Source of the DNA: Thiotrichales bacterium
Lineage (GTDB): Bacteria > Pseudomonadota > Gammaproteobacteria > Francisellales > CACEW01
DNA: 64,000 nt
Assembly (NCBI GenBank): GCA_947476405.1
Contig: CANJQG010000002.1
Span: 50,878 to 114,877, forward strand
Reading direction: 5' to 3'
How positions within the stretch are numbered: position 1 is the first letter of the stretch; every line of letters starts with the position of its first letter. Under the pieces are notes generated by a model. The model was not told the DNA's origin. It searched no databases and worked only from the letters and a program-made list of their open reading frames with translations. Positions 27,584 through 37,843 of the stretch are shown here, in pieces. The position numbers and the translations under genes are program-made.

Positions 27584-27799
27584 TTACTTAGCAGCAGCAG
27601 GGGCAACAGGTGCAGAGACTGGAGCCTCTACTTTAGCAGGCGCTTTTACAGACGCTTTTGCTTTATTTGTTTTTGCAGCATGATGATGATGCGTAGCGGT
27701 CGTGGTGGTTCCGGTGGTATGGCCGGTGGTTGCTGCCAAAGCCAAAGAAACGGGTGCCACAGCCAAAGCTGCAATTGCAAGAACGGTTGCTAATTTCAT
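27584..27799 (-). CDS. Small secreted His- and Ala/Pro-rich protein
   Basis: 71 residues. A signal peptide ends at about residue 22 (ALA|A). The remaining 49 residues are low complexity: a Thr/Gly stretch, ATHHHHAAKTNKAKA, and an AP-rich tail ending AAAK. The four-His cluster suggests metal binding or acid buffering, but the function is unknown. AGGAG precedes the ATG, and the perfect terminator downstream shows it is expressed as a single gene. Confidence 0.75.
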   Translation of the reverse strand: MKLATVLAIAALAVAPVSLALAATTGHTTGTTTTATHHHHAAKTNKAKASVKAPAKVEAPVSAPVAPAAAK

Positions 27800-27942
27800 G
27801 ATATAATACTCCTGGTTGTCGTTAAAAAATTTGGAAATGCTATTATTAATAAAAAAAACATAACATACCTCGGCGCATCATACCGAATCTTTATCGAAAC
27901 AGCAAGTAGGATTTTTACAAAAATTTCATTTGTCAAAATGAA

Positions 27943-29052
27943 ATGAATTCTGTACCATGGCGTTCTAATATCAACAAGGTATTAGAAGCAATGATCGACA
28001 ACTGGATCTCCGGAAAAATTCTACTTGAAAGTGGTGAAGTTTTTCTTGGCAAAATGCCCGCCTGGCAAAAAGACTTTTATTTTGGTGAATTTGTTTTTAC
28101 GACCGGCATGTCCGGCTATGTAGAATCGCTTACCGACCCTTCTTTTGCAGGGCAAACCCTCACCTTTACGTATCCCCTGATTGGCAATTATGGCGTGCCT
28201 GAATCCAGTCTTTTTGAATCCACCAAAATTCATGCCCGCGGCGTGGTGGTCTCTCAGGCCATCCAACACTTTTCGCATTTCCAAGCTAAACAAAGCTTAT
28301 TGGACTGGCTGAAACAAGAAAAAGTCCCCGTCATTTGCGAAGTCGATACGCGACAATTGACCAAAGTCCTCCGCACCAAAGGCGTTGCAAAAGGCGTGAT
28401 CATGCCGATGGACGCCCCAATTCCCACCCATTTCCCTGACCCCAATACCGAACATCTGGTCAAAGAAGTCTCCCGCAAAAAAAGCGAACTGCGCCAAGGC
28501 GGCACGCACAAAATTATTGCCGTAGATTGCGGCATGAAAGAAAATATCTTACGCAATTTGCAGCGTTTTCCACTCGATATCCAAATCGTGCCTTTTGATT
28601 ATGATTTCAGTCAAGACGAATTTGATGGCGTGTTTCTTTCCAACGGCCCCGGAGACCCCGAGCGCTGTATCGAAACCATTGCCCATCTACAAAAAATCCT
28701 GCCCCTCAAAAAGCCGATCTTCGGTATTTGTTTAGGCGCACAGATTTTAGCTTTAGCCATCGGCGCAAAAACCTACAAATTACCCTTTGGACATCGGGGT
28801 CAAAATCAACCCTGCTTGGATGTGCTGAGCCAAAAAGCCTATCTGACCTCCCAAAATCATGGCTATGCCATTGATGAAAAAAGCCTGCCCGCAGACTGGC
28901 AGGTGACTTTCCGCCATTTGAATGACCAAACCGTCGCCGGAATTGCCCACCAGACACTGCCTTATTTTGCAGTGCAATTTCACCCTGAAGCGGCACCCGG
29001 CCCCCATGACACGCAATTCTTATTTGAGAAATTCTATGAACACATCGTATAA
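27943..29052 (+). CDS. carA: Carbamoyl-phosphate synthase small (glutaminase) subunit
   Basis: Supplies ammonia from glutamine to CarB. 369 residues if started at ATG 27943; ATG 27991 (MIDNWISGK) is an equally reasonable start, as neither has a clear ribosome site. N-terminal GEFVFTTGMSGYVESLTDPSFAGQTL, then FGICLGAQILALAIGA with the nucleophile Cys, and VQFHPEAAPGPHDT with the His-Glu pair. The FVFTTGMSGY form resembles CarA of Bacteroidetes and eukaryotes more than the enterobacterial one. Overlaps carB by 17 bases. Confidence 0.95.
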   Translation: MNSVPWRSNINKVLEAMIDNWISGKILLESGEVFLGKMPAWQKDFYFGEFVFTTGMSGYVESLTDPSFAGQTLTFTYPLIGNYGVPESSLFESTKIHARGVVVSQAIQHFSHFQAKQSLLDWLKQEKVPVICEVDTRQLTKVLRTKGVAKGVIMPMDAPIPTHFPDPNTEHLVKEVSRKKSELRQGGTHKIIAVDCGMKENILRNLQRFPLDIQIVPFDYDFSQDEFDGVFLSNGPGDPERCIETIAHLQKILPLKKPIFGICLGAQILALAIGAKTYKLPFGHRGQNQPCLDVLSQKAYLTSQNHGYAIDEKSLPADWQVTFRHLNDQTVAGIAHQTLPYFAVQFHPEAAPGPHDTQFLFEKFYEHIV

Positions 29053-32000
29053 AAAAGTTTTAATTCTGGGTTCCGGCGGCCTCAAAATTGGCCAAGCCGG
29101 GGAGTTTGATTATTCAGGCTCGCAAGCCATCAAAGCGCTGAAGGAAGAAGGCATTCACACCGTCTTAGTCAATCCGAATATTGCGACCGTTCAAACCGAT
29201 GCGAATGCCGCAGACACGCTTTATCTCCAGCCTTTAAGTTTGGACATTGTCAGCGAAATTATCGCCAAAGAAAAACCCGATGCCATTTTGCTCGGTTTTG
29301 GCGGACAAACCGCACTCAACTTAGGCCTGGCCCTGGAAGAAGCCGGCGTTTTGAAAGCACACCAGGTCGCGGTACTCGGCACCTCCACTGACACCATTCG
29401 CCTGACCGAAGACCGCGAACTCTTCAAAGAAATGCTGCTATCAATCGATGTCAAAACCCCACAAAGCAAGGCGGCTGTGAATGAATCGGAAGCCATTGCA
29501 GCCGCGGCAGAAATTGGTTATCCCATTATGATGCGCTCCGCTTTTTCATTGGGCGGATTGGGCTCAGGCAAAGTCAATTCTCCCGAGGAATTACGCCATG
29601 CCGTTCGCGAAGTATTGCACGTCGTCCCCCAAGTCTTGATTGAAGAATACCTCCTCGGCTGGAAAGAATTTGAATACGAAATCGTCCGCGATCGGGATGA
29701 TAATGTCCTGACCATCTGCAATATGGAAAACATGGACCCCATGGGCGTGCATACCGGTGAAAGTATTGTCGTTGCGCCCGCACAAACCTTATCAGACCGC
29801 GAGCATCAATTGCTGCGTAATGTGGCCATTCAGGTTGCACGAAGAGTCGGCATTGTCGGCGAATGCAATATTCAATACGCCGTCAATCCTACCAATGGCG
29901 ATTATCGGGTGATTGAGATGAATGCCCGCCTCTCCCGCTCCAGCGCGCTGGCCTCCAAAGCAACCGGTTATCCGCTGGCGTTTGTGGCGGCTAAATTGGG
30001 CCTGGGCTACACTTTGCCAGAGATCAAAAATTCTGTTACCCAAAAAACCTGCGCGTTCTTTGAGCCCGCTTTAGATTATATTGTCGTTAAGGTTCCTCGT
30101 TGGGATACCCATAAACTCAAAGCCGCCAGCCGTCGAATCGGTACCGAAATGAAAAGCGTCGGCGAAGTCATGGCAATTGGGCGCTCCTTCCCTGAAGCCA
30201 TTCAAAAAGCCATGCGCATGTTGAATATCGGCCAGCATGGCTTGAGTGATTACCCCATTGATTTTGATATCGAAAACGAAATCGAATTTGCAACAGACCG
30301 TCGTATTTTTGCACTCTACGCATTTTTCTTAAAAGGCGGCAGCGTCGAGAAAGCCCATCAACTCTCACGCATTGAGCCCTGGTTTTTGTGGCAACTCTGG
30401 GAAATCGCTGAATTTGAACGTCAGCCCGGCAGCTTAAAGCAAGCCAAAAAATTGGGTTTCAGCGATATCACCCTCGCCAAATGGCAGCATAAAACGCCTG
30501 CCGAAATCCGTACCCAACGTCAAGAACAGGGCATTGTGCCCTATGTCAAACAAATCGATACCCTGGCCGGCGAATTTGAAGCTGAAACCAATTATCTCTA
30601 CTTTACCTATCATGGCGACACCCACGATATCGCGCCTTCTGCCAAAAAACCCATGATGATTCTGGGCTCGGGACCTTATGCCATCGGCTCTTCCGTCGAA
30701 TTCGACTGGTGCGCCGTCAATACCGCGCGTACGATGCGCAAACTGGGCGAGACCGTCATCATGGTCAATTACAATCCTGAAACTGTCTCCACCGATTATG
30801 ATGAATCCGACCGCCTCTATTTTGAAGAGCTGACTTTTGAACGCATCGCCGATATCGCCGAATTTGAACACAGTGCAGGCTTAGTCATTTCAGTCGGTGG
30901 CCAAATCGCCAATAATCTCGCTATTCCTTTATTTGAAGCCGGCTTCCCGATTTTAGGTACGCATCCTACTTCGATTGACTGCGCTGAAAACCGCGAAAAA
31001 TTCTCAAACCTGCTGAATAAACTGGGCATTGATCAACCGCGCTGGGCCAAAGTCGGCAGCCTGGAGGATGCCAAAGCCTTTGTCAAAAGAGTGGGTTATC
31101 CCGTTTTATTGCGCCCATCCTATGTCTTGTCAGGTGCAGCGATGAATATTGTCGAAAACGAGGCCCATTTGGTAAAATATCTTTCTGAAATGGCCCTGGT
31201 TTCAAACGATCACCCTGTTGTGATTTCGCAATTTATTGACTCCGCCAAAGAGTTAGAAATGGATGCCGTCGCCATGAATGGCGAAGTTGTCATGGAAGCC
31301 ATCGCTGAACATATTGAAAATGCAGGCGTTCACTCCGGAGATGCCACCATTATTCTCCCCCCTGAAAAGCTTTATTTAAAAACCATCCGTCGCGCCAAAC
31401 AAATTACGCGTCAGCTGGCCAAAGCCTTGAAAATACACGGCCCTTTTAACATCCAATTCATCGCCAAAGAAAATGATTTGATGGTGATTGAATGCAATGT
31501 ACGCGCCTCCCGCTCCTTCCCCTTTGTCAGCAAAGTCACGCCTTATCACTTTATCGATATCGCCACCAAAGTCTTGCTGAATCAATATAAAAAGAAATCC
31601 TACAACACCCTGGAATTGGATTATGTTGCCGTCAAAAGCCCACAGTTTTCCTATAATCGCTTCAAAGGCGCCGATCCAGTTGCGCATGTAGAAATGGCCT
31701 CCACAGGAGAAGTCGCCTGCATCGCCGAGGATTTGCTCGAAGCCTTTTACCTCTCCTGGCAATCCACAGGTCAGGAAATCAAAAACAAACGTATTTTAGT
31801 CAGCCTGGCGAATGGTTATAAAAGCAAATTTGGAAAATTGCTGGAAGAACTGGAGGCCAAAGGCTACGACATTTTCGCGACCGAAGGCACGCATGATTAT
31901 CTGTCCAAACTCGGCATCGGTGCCCGCTGCGTCTTCAAAGTCCGTGAACTCATCGAACCCAATATCGGCACCCTCATCAGCGACAACACCATCGGCCTGA

Positions 32001-32209
32001 TCATCAACCTCCCCGGCAGTTTACCACAAGGCCTCACGATGAGTGATGGCTTTCAAATCCGCCGCCTCGCGATTGATCATCACATCCCGCTGATCACCAA
32101 TGTCAAAATCGCTGAGCTGATGCTGCGCTGTTTGATTGAACTTGATGGCAAAAAATCAATGATTAAATCTTGGAATGAATATCAAAGGAAAAACAAATGC
32201 CCCATTTAA
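29036..32209 (+). CDS. carB: Carbamoyl-phosphate synthase large subunit
   Basis: 1057 residues from ATG 29036 inside the end of carA; longer in-frame extensions upstream are carA sequence. Two homologous ATP-grasp halves are visible: LILGSGGLKIGQAGEFDYSG at the start and ILGSGPYAIGSSVEFDWCAV near residue 550. RSAFSLGGLGSG and RPSYVLSGAAM are the paired ATP-binding loops, and a C-terminal allosteric MGS-like domain follows. The opening with GSGGLKIGQAGEFDYSGSQA is the eukaryotic CAD/CPS1 and Bacteroidetes version; enterobacteria have GAGPIVIGQACEFDYSG. Feeds pyrB directly downstream. Confidence 0.97.
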   Translation: MNTSYKKVLILGSGGLKIGQAGEFDYSGSQAIKALKEEGIHTVLVNPNIATVQTDANAADTLYLQPLSLDIVSEIIAKEKPDAILLGFGGQTALNLGLALEEAGVLKAHQVAVLGTSTDTIRLTEDRELFKEMLLSIDVKTPQSKAAVNESEAIAAAAEIGYPIMMRSAFSLGGLGSGKVNSPEELRHAVREVLHVVPQVLIEEYLLGWKEFEYEIVRDRDDNVLTICNMENMDPMGVHTGESIVVAPAQTLSDREHQLLRNVAIQVARRVGIVGECNIQYAVNPTNGDYRVIEMNARLSRSSALASKATGYPLAFVAAKLGLGYTLPEIKNSVTQKTCAFFEPALDYIVVKVPRWDTHKLKAASRRIGTEMKSVGEVMAIGRSFPEAIQKAMRMLNIGQHGLSDYPIDFDIENEIEFATDRRIFALYAFFLKGGSVEKAHQLSRIEPWFLWQLWEIAEFERQPGSLKQAKKLGFSDITLAKWQHKTPAEIRTQRQEQGIVPYVKQIDTLAGEFEAETNYLYFTYHGDTHDIAPSAKKPMMILGSGPYAIGSSVEFDWCAVNTARTMRKLGETVIMVNYNPETVSTDYDESDRLYFEELTFERIADIAEFEHSAGLVISVGGQIANNLAIPLFEAGFPILGTHPTSIDCAENREKFSNLLNKLGIDQPRWAKVGSLEDAKAFVKRVGYPVLLRPSYVLSGAAMNIVENEAHLVKYLSEMALVSNDHPVVISQFIDSAKELEMDAVAMNGEVVMEAIAEHIENAGVHSGDATIILPPEKLYLKTIRRAKQITRQLAKALKIHGPFNIQFIAKENDLMVIECNVRASRSFPFVSKVTPYHFIDIATKVLLNQYKKKSYNTLELDYVAVKSPQFSYNRFKGADPVAHVEMASTGEVACIAEDLLEAFYLSWQSTGQEIKNKRILVSLANGYKSKFGKLLEELEAKGYDIFATEGTHDYLSKLGIGARCVFKVRELIEPNIGTLISDNTIGLIINLPGSLPQGLTMSDGFQIRRLAIDHHIPLITNVKIAELMLRCLIELDGKKSMIKSWNEYQRKNKCPI

Positions 32210-33096
32210 TTTCGATTCATGATCTCAGTAAAACGGACCTCCTCGCTTATCTGGATTTAGCCCAGACTTTACAAAATCACCCCCAAACAGATCTACTCAA
32301 AAAAAAACTCATTACCTTGGCTTTTTTTGAACCCTCTACCCGCACGCGTTTATCATTTGAAGCGGCGGCTTTAAAATTAGGCGCACGGGTTATGGGTTTT
32401 GCAGATGCAAATGCCACGTCCATTGCCAAAGGCGAAAGTTTGTCAGACACCCTCAAAGTCATGGGGAGTTATTCTGATGCCATGATTATTCGCCATCCCC
32501 AAGAAGGCTCTGCGCGCCTGGCCTCTGAAGTCGCTGGCGTGCCGATTATTAATGCTGGAGATGGCGCCAATCAACATCCCTCTCAAACCTTGCTCGATTT
32601 ATTCACTATTCGCCAGGCTTTTGGCAAACTGGAGGGCCTCCATCTCGCGTTGATGGGCGACCTCAAATACAGTCGCACAATTCATTCCCTCGTTGAGGCC
32701 GCTTCTTTGTTTGACATGCGCCTCTATTTTATTGCAGCAGAAGGCCTGATGCTTCCCGCTGCCTTGACTGAATTACTGAAACGCCGCGGAGTAAAGTTTT
32801 CTTTTCACCGCGAGCTGCCTGAGGTCATGCCTAAAATCGATATCCTCTATCTCACCCGTTTGCAAAAAGAGCGCCTCGGTCAGGACGTTATTTCTGATTA
32901 TCAAAGCCTGAGCTTAGACATGCTGAAAGACGCCAAACCTAGCCTCAAAATAATGCATCCCCTGCCGCGTCAAAACGAACTCCCTCCGGAGATTGACCAC
33001 ACCCAGCATGCGCTCTATTTTGAACAAGCCAAAAATGGCGTCGTCGTCCGACAAGCGATTTTACTCAAAACCTTAGGAGTGAGCCATGACGAATAA
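32197..33096 (+). CDS. pyrB: Aspartate carbamoyltransferase catalytic subunit
   Basis: Joins carbamoyl phosphate and aspartate. 299 residues. FFEPSTRTRLSFE binds carbamoyl phosphate, GDGANQHPSQTLLD is the ATCase signature, and MHPLPRQNELPPEID closes the site. AAGGA precedes the ATG inside the last codons of carB (13-base overlap). pyrI follows with an 11-base overlap, so the enzyme is the PyrB-PyrI dodecamer type. Confidence 0.97.
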   Translation: MPHLISIHDLSKTDLLAYLDLAQTLQNHPQTDLLKKKLITLAFFEPSTRTRLSFEAAALKLGARVMGFADANATSIAKGESLSDTLKVMGSYSDAMIIRHPQEGSARLASEVAGVPIINAGDGANQHPSQTLLDLFTIRQAFGKLEGLHLALMGDLKYSRTIHSLVEAASLFDMRLYFIAAEGLMLPAALTELLKRRGVKFSFHRELPEVMPKIDILYLTRLQKERLGQDVISDYQSLSLDMLKDAKPSLKIMHPLPRQNELPPEIDHTQHALYFEQAKNGVVVRQAILLKTLGVSHDE

Positions 33097-33550
33097 AACC
33101 CGCATGATCGAAGCGCTCAGCAATGGAACCGTCATCGATCACATCCCCGCCGGTCAAGCACTCCGCCTGATTGAACTTCTCAAACTAAAGGACTCCCCTC
33201 ACGCCATTACGGTTGGTTTAAATTTAGAAAGCAAACGCTTGGGCAAAAAAGATATCCTCAAAATCACCGGCCGTTATCTCACCGAAAAAGAAAGCGCTGA
33301 AGTCGCTGTCTTTGCACCTGACGCCCGAATCAACATCGTCAAAGACTATGACATTATTGAAAAACGTCGCTCCGCCTTACCTGCAGAACTCCATAAAATA
33401 TTAGTCTGCCCAAATGTCCGCTGCATCAGTCATTCAGAGGCCATTGATTCACATTTTGAGGTTGAAGCAGACCGAACAGACATTCGCCTAAGCTGCCATT
33501 ATTGCGAAGGCGTGTTTTCACGATCGGATATTCGGGATTATCGAACCTGA
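33086..33550 (+). CDS. pyrI: Aspartate carbamoyltransferase regulatory subunit
   Basis: Binds CTP/ATP and holds the catalytic trimers together. 154 residues. N-terminal allosteric domain (GTVIDHIPAGQALRLIELL, KKDILKITGRYL). The C-terminal zinc domain has CPNVRC and CHYC, the four Cys ligands. AGGAG ribosome site. The colinear pyr series is interrupted after this gene by about 690 bases. Confidence 0.97.
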   Translation: MTNKTRMIEALSNGTVIDHIPAGQALRLIELLKLKDSPHAITVGLNLESKRLGKKDILKITGRYLTEKESAEVAVFAPDARINIVKDYDIIEKRRSALPAELHKILVCPNVRCISHSEAIDSHFEVEADRTDIRLSCHYCEGVFSRSDIRDYRT

Positions 33551-33692
33551 ACCTGAAAAACGACAGATGCCTTTAAGCAGTTCATCCATTTCGATTAAAC
33601 TTTCTGAAAACCAGGTCAATCCTTGAATCGGGGCTTTTATATTACGCATATTATTTTTATCCACCCCATAGAAACAAAATTTTAAAAAAATA

Positions 33693-33720
33693 TTGCAATT
33701 TATAAAAAAAAAATTATAAT
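33693..33720 (+). promoter_or_regulatory. Promoter of the Asn-repeat membrane protein
   Basis: TTGCAA (33693-33698), 16-base spacer, TATAAT (33715-33720) in an AT-rich stretch. The leader to the ATG at 33781 is about 50 bases. Confidence 0.6.
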
Positions 33721-33780
33721 AAACGAAATGTTTTTATTTTTAAAGATCGCCCATTCAACCTCAAAAAAAGGAGTCGCGTT

Positions 33781-34125
<345 letters not shown>

Positions 34126-34199
34126 GCCTGTCAAGCGAGCGCTTCTTGAGAGGCTCCTACCTGTTGACTGGCTTGCCCATTCACCCTTTTCAAGATTTA

Positions 34200-34208
34200 T
34201 GCTAAAAT
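34200..34208 (+). promoter_or_regulatory. Possible extended -10 promoter for pyrC-pyrF-pyrD
   Basis: TGCTAAAAT (TGn plus TAAAAT) 35 bases before the pyrC ATG. No good -35. A promoter is needed here because the inserted gene separates pyrC from pyrI. Confidence 0.4.
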
Positions 34209-34242
34209 TCCGTCCTCTCTATAAATTGACTGAACTCTTGAC

Positions 34243-35385
34243 ATGAACCTCATCAAACTCCCTGCTTTAATTGACCCACACGTTCATTTCAGAACACCCG
34301 GCGCCACCCATAAAGAAGACTGGATCTCCGGTGCAAAGGCCGCGATTGCAGGGGGTGTTACAACGGTTTTTGATATGCCGAATACCCACCCCACCACCAC
34401 CACTTATGCACGTCTTTTAGAAAAAAAAGCCTTGATTGACAGCCAATTGAAAGAAGCCGGCATCCCCCTGCGTTATCGCCTGTTTTTTGGGGCGGATAAA
34501 AATCAATTTCCGGAATTACAACAGCTGCATCAAGCCAAAGCGCTCATTGCAGGCGTGAAAGTTTTTATGGGCAGCAGCACAGGCGATTTATTGATGGATG
34601 ATGAGGCCAGTTTAGACATCCTTTTTAAAACCTGCGCTGAATTAAATTTGCTTGTCGCGGTGCATGCCGAAAATGAAGCCATGATTCGCGCTAGAACCAC
34701 TGAACTTCAATGTGATGACTTTGCCTGCCATTCACAAATTCGCTCGCCTGAAGTCGCTGCCAAGGCCTTGTCTCAAGCGATTAACCTGACACGCAAGTAC
34801 GGGACAAAACTCTATGCCTTACATATCGGCTCACGCCTGGAACTTGAAATGCTACACCAAGCAAAGTTAGAAGGCCTACCCATCTGGATTGAAATCGCGC
34901 CCCATTATTTATTTTTGGACACGACCCGTTATGCTGATTTAAAAGGCAAAGCGCAAATGAATCCCCCTTTGCGCGAACCCGCTGACTGCGAATTTTTATG
35001 GGAAGCCATTCGCCTCGGCTGGATTGATACCATTGGTTCAGATCACGCACCCCATCCTCTGCATGATAAAAGCGAAGCCTATTGCAAATGCCCCTCTGGC
35101 GTGCCGGGCGTGCAAACCACCCTGCCGCTGCTTTTAAACGCCTATCATCAAGGAAAAATCACATTAGATCAAATCAGCGAATTGACACACCATGCTCCAA
35201 AACGCATTTTTAATCTGCCTGACCATGACGATTATGTCTTAGTGGATTTGGATTTAGAAAAAACCGTCACCCGTGATCTCTTATACAGCAAAGCCGGCTG
35301 GTCGCCTTACGAAGGCATGCGCCTCAGAGGCTGGCCTATCGAAACCCTTTTAGCAGGAAAATCCTATGACCCATCCCGTCTCTAA
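34243..35385 (+). CDS. pyrC: Dihydroorotase
   Basis: Cyclises carbamoyl aspartate to dihydroorotate. 380 residues. DPHVHFRTPG (metal-binding HxH), GVTTVFDMPNTHPTTT, the metal-bridging Lys in GVKVFMGSSTGD, VAVHAENE, YALHIGS and IGSDHAPHPLHDK give the full amidohydrolase set. The RTPG/DMPNTHP form and length are of the roughly 400-residue class rather than the compact E. coli PyrC. Overlaps pyrF by 20 bases. Confidence 0.93.
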   Translation: MNLIKLPALIDPHVHFRTPGATHKEDWISGAKAAIAGGVTTVFDMPNTHPTTTTYARLLEKKALIDSQLKEAGIPLRYRLFFGADKNQFPELQQLHQAKALIAGVKVFMGSSTGDLLMDDEASLDILFKTCAELNLLVAVHAENEAMIRARTTELQCDDFACHSQIRSPEVAAKALSQAINLTRKYGTKLYALHIGSRLELEMLHQAKLEGLPIWIEIAPHYLFLDTTRYADLKGKAQMNPPLREPADCEFLWEAIRLGWIDTIGSDHAPHPLHDKSEAYCKCPSGVPGVQTTLPLLLNAYHQGKITLDQISELTHHAPKRIFNLPDHDDYVLVDLDLEKTVTRDLLYSKAGWSPYEGMRLRGWPIETLLAGKSYDPSRL

Positions 35386-36109
35386 AAAACTCCAAGCCCT
35401 CATACAGCAAAAAAAGAGCAATCTGGCGCTATCTCTGGATGTCACTCGTAAAGCAGAATTCTTGAAATGGGCTGACTTACTGGGCCCAGAAATCTGCATT
35501 CTCAAAAGCCATATCGATATGATCGAAGATTTTGATGCAGACCTGATTATTCAAATGCAAGCACTGGCCCAAAAACACCAGTTCCTCTTATTTGAAGACC
35601 GTAAATTTGCGGATATCGGCGAAACCGTCAAGCATCAATTTTCAAAATGTATTTTTCGCACGCGCGATTGGGCGGATATCATCAATGCGCATGGCGTGGC
35701 AGGCCCTGGCATTATTGAAAGCTTGCAATCCGTTGCACGACCTGACACGGGGCTTTTGATGATTGCGCAACTGAGCTCCAAAGGCAATCTTTTAAATCCA
35801 GACTTGGCTAAAACGGTGGTCTCCTGGGCGGATCAACATCCTGATTTTGTGATCGGTTTTATTGCACAACAGCGCCTCCCCTCGCAACATGATTTTTTAT
35901 ATATGACTCCGGGTGTGCATCTGGATAAAACAAATGATGGCAAAGATCAACAATATCGCACACCAGAACAAGCCATTGGTCGTGATGGCTGCGATATCAT
36001 TATTGTCGGGCGTGCAATTTATGAGGGTGCTAACCCACTTCAGCAAGCGCAGCGTTATCGCCAAGCCGGCTGGGCTGCTTTGGAGAAACGTCAATGTGCT
36101 ATCGCTTAA
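35366..36109 (+). CDS. pyrF: Orotidine 5'-phosphate decarboxylase, eukaryote-like type
   Basis: Last step to UMP. 247 residues. [14 protein letters not shown] and [20 protein letters not shown] hold the catalytic Lys-Asp-Lys-Asp cluster. [11 protein letters not shown] and [15 protein letters not shown] bind phosphate. The [14 protein letters not shown] form and the overall length match the decarboxylase half of eukaryotic UMPS; typical proteobacterial PyrF has FLDLKFHDIPNTV. GGAAAA precedes the ATG. Overlaps pyrD by 16 bases. Confidence 0.94.
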   Translation: MTHPVSKKLQALIQQKKSNLALSLDVTRKAEFLKWADLLGPEICILKSHIDMIEDFDADLIIQMQALAQKHQFLLFEDRKFADIGETVKHQFSKCIFRTRDWADIINAHGVAGPGIIESLQSVARPDTGLLMIAQLSSKGNLLNPDLAKTVVSWADQHPDFVIGFIAQQRLPSQHDFLYMTPGVHLDKTNDGKDQQYRTPEQAIGRDGCDIIIVGRAIYEGANPLQQAQRYRQAGWAALEKRQCAIA

Positions 36110-37059
36110 TTCGCCCCCTTCTGTTTTGCCTTTCTCCCGAAACCGCGCATCACTGGACACTCACGGCTTTAAAATATTGGCCTTTCTCACACCGCATTCC
36201 CGATGCGCCTAAAACACTTTGGGGGTTAGCGTTCAAAAATCCGATTGGCGTGGCGGCAGGTCTGGATAAAAACGGCGAATATATTGACGCACTGGCCAAA
36301 CTAGGCTTTGGCTTTATTGAAATTGGCACGACCACGCCCCAACCACAGCCTGGCAATCCTAAACCCCGCTTATTCCGCCTGCCTCAATCCCGCGCTATTA
36401 TTAACCGCATGGGTTTTAATAATCAGGGGATTGATGCGCTCATCTCCAATATTAAAAAAGCCAAATACAAAGGCATTCTCGGCATCAATATAGGCAAAAA
36501 CGCCAGCACGCCCATCGAGAATGCGCTGGATGACTACTTGATTTGCCTAAAAAAAGCATATCCCTACGCAAGCTATATCACGATCAATATTTCATCCCCC
36601 AATACGGCAGGACTACGGGACTTACAGCATGGGGAATTTCTTAACCACTTATTGTCAGGACTCAAAGCAGAGCAAGGCCGCCTCGCTGAGCAATATGCAC
36701 GTTATCTGCCTTTACTTGTCAAAATCTCACCTGATTTGACTGAAACGGAAATTCAAGATCTTGCTGCAACGCTTTTACGACATCAAATCGATGGCGTCAT
36801 TGCAACCAATACGACGATCTCACGCGAAGGCGTCAATTCTCAGGAAAATGGGGGCCTTAGCGGCGCCCCTCTCACCACTCGCAGCACGCAGATTCTGCAC
36901 CTGCTGCACCAAGCATTACAAGGTAAAATCCCCTTAATAGGCGTCGGTGGCATTATGAATGCAGCGGATGCGCAGGCCAAATTTGCAGCGGGCGCTGACT
37001 TAATTCAGCTCTATACTGGACTGATTTATGGGGCTGATTTACGAACGATTAACGAATGA
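36094..37059 (+). CDS. pyrD: Dihydroorotate dehydrogenase (quinone), class 2
   Basis: Membrane-associated flavoenzyme oxidising dihydroorotate with quinone. 321 residues. The N-terminal amphipathic helix ([20 protein letters not shown]) is the class 2 membrane anchor. [53 protein letters not shown] and [14 protein letters not shown] (catalytic Ser) follow, and [14 protein letters not shown] binds FMN. Its stop overlaps the convergent SIMPL gene by 11 bases. Ends the cluster; pyrE is absent. Confidence 0.97.
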   Translation: MCYRLIRPLLFCLSPETAHHWTLTALKYWPFSHRIPDAPKTLWGLAFKNPIGVAAGLDKNGEYIDALAKLGFGFIEIGTTTPQPQPGNPKPRLFRLPQSRAIINRMGFNNQGIDALISNIKKAKYKGILGINIGKNASTPIENALDDYLICLKKAYPYASYITINISSPNTAGLRDLQHGEFLNHLLSGLKAEQGRLAEQYARYLPLLVKISPDLTETEIQDLAATLLRHQIDGVIATNTTISREGVNSQENGGLSGAPLTTRSTQILHLLHQALQGKIPLIGVGGIMNAADAQAKFAAGADLIQLYTGLIYGADLRTINE

Positions 37060-37744
37060 AATAATCAACCGTAGTCACCACGCGCACTTTTTTGGTCATG
37101 CTTGAAATGCCATTATTATTGTCATTATCAATCGTAAACTGCCCCTGAGAAGCATCTCGAATCCCCCCGATTGAACTGCCTGCATTCTTTGCAAACGCTT
37201 GCGCAGCAATTTGTGCATTCGTAGTTGCTTCATCCAACATATGTGGCTTGACCTGATTTAAAGCAGTAAAACTATAATTAATTTGTGAATTGGTCAAAAC
37301 CACATTTTGCTTCACTAATAAATTTAACTGCTGAGACGCTGCCTTCACCAAATCTACATTGGACGTAATCAGCAATAAATTCGCTGAAGCGGTATAACGT
37401 GGGCCATTATTATTACTGCCATACTGTTGATTATCATTGATAGTTGCGGATTGCAAATCAATTTGATTCGTTGCAAATCCCTGATTCAACCAAAACCCTT
37501 TCGCAGCAGCCTGAGCTTTGGCAATTCCCGCATATAAAGTCGGCAAATCATTCGCACTGGATGACACCGTCATCTGCCAAATTGCCTGATCAGATTTTAC
37601 CGAGGTCTCTGCCAAGCCTTTGACCGAAACAAAACGATTAAAGGTTTCACGACTCGCCAAACCATGCCCAACAAAAAAACCACCTAAGGCAATCCCAAAA
37701 GCCAAAATCAGGGCGCCCAATATAAAAATCTGCTTGTTTAACAT
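37049..37744 (-). CDS. SIMPL-domain (DUF541) membrane-anchored periplasmic protein
   Basis: 231 residues from ATG 37744 with AAGGAAG upstream. One N-terminal transmembrane helix (about 5-28) and a periplasmic SIMPL domain: [19 protein letters not shown] at the start and [13 protein letters not shown] at the end, with an [13 protein letters not shown] middle. Related proteins (YggE and others) are linked to oxidative-stress tolerance. Divergent from pgi through a shared inverted-repeat promoter region. Confidence 0.85.
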   Translation of the reverse strand: MLNKQIFILGALILAFGIALGGFFVGHGLASRETFNRFVSVKGLAETSVKSDQAIWQMTVSSSANDLPTLYAGIAKAQAAAKGFWLNQGFATNQIDLQSATINDNQQYGSNNNGPRYTASANLLLITSNVDLVKAASQQLNLLVKQNVVLTNSQINYSFTALNQVKPHMLDEATTNAQIAAQAFAKNAGSSIGGIRDASQGQFTIDNDNNNGISSMTKKVRVVTTVDYFIR

Positions 37745-37777
37745 CGTCTTCCTTAGATTTATTTTTAACGTAAAAAC

Positions 37778-37811
37778 AATATAGCATGAAGCCATATAAA
37801 AATGCTATATT
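37778..37811. promoter_or_regulatory. Inverted repeat forming two back-to-back extended -10 promoters
   Basis: AATATAGCAT (37778-37787), 14-base spacer, ATGCTATATT (37802-37811): a perfect 10-bp inverted repeat. Read outward, each arm is TGCTATATT, an extended -10 (TGn plus TATATT). One points to pgi (ATG 33 bases on), one to the SIMPL gene (ATG 34 bases on). The -10 boxes are only 22 bases apart, so the two polymerase sites overlap. Confidence 0.65.
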
Positions 37812-37843
37812 AGGAACCCACCGCCCTTGAATAGAGCCTCCTC

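Noticed and set aside
28922..29035. N-terminal extension of carB
   Set aside because: Those codons are carA in another frame; CarB homologues begin at the MNTSYKK start at 29036.
30434..30871. 145-codon minus-strand frame inside carB
   Set aside because: Lies wholly within a highly conserved gene with normal codons; no ribosome site or family features.
33518..33649. 43-codon minus-strand frame after pyrI (begins MRNIKAPIQGLTWFSESL)
   Set aside because: Looks protein-like but has no ribosome site, runs into the pyrI 3' end and matches nothing I know. Kept only as a possible gene remnant.
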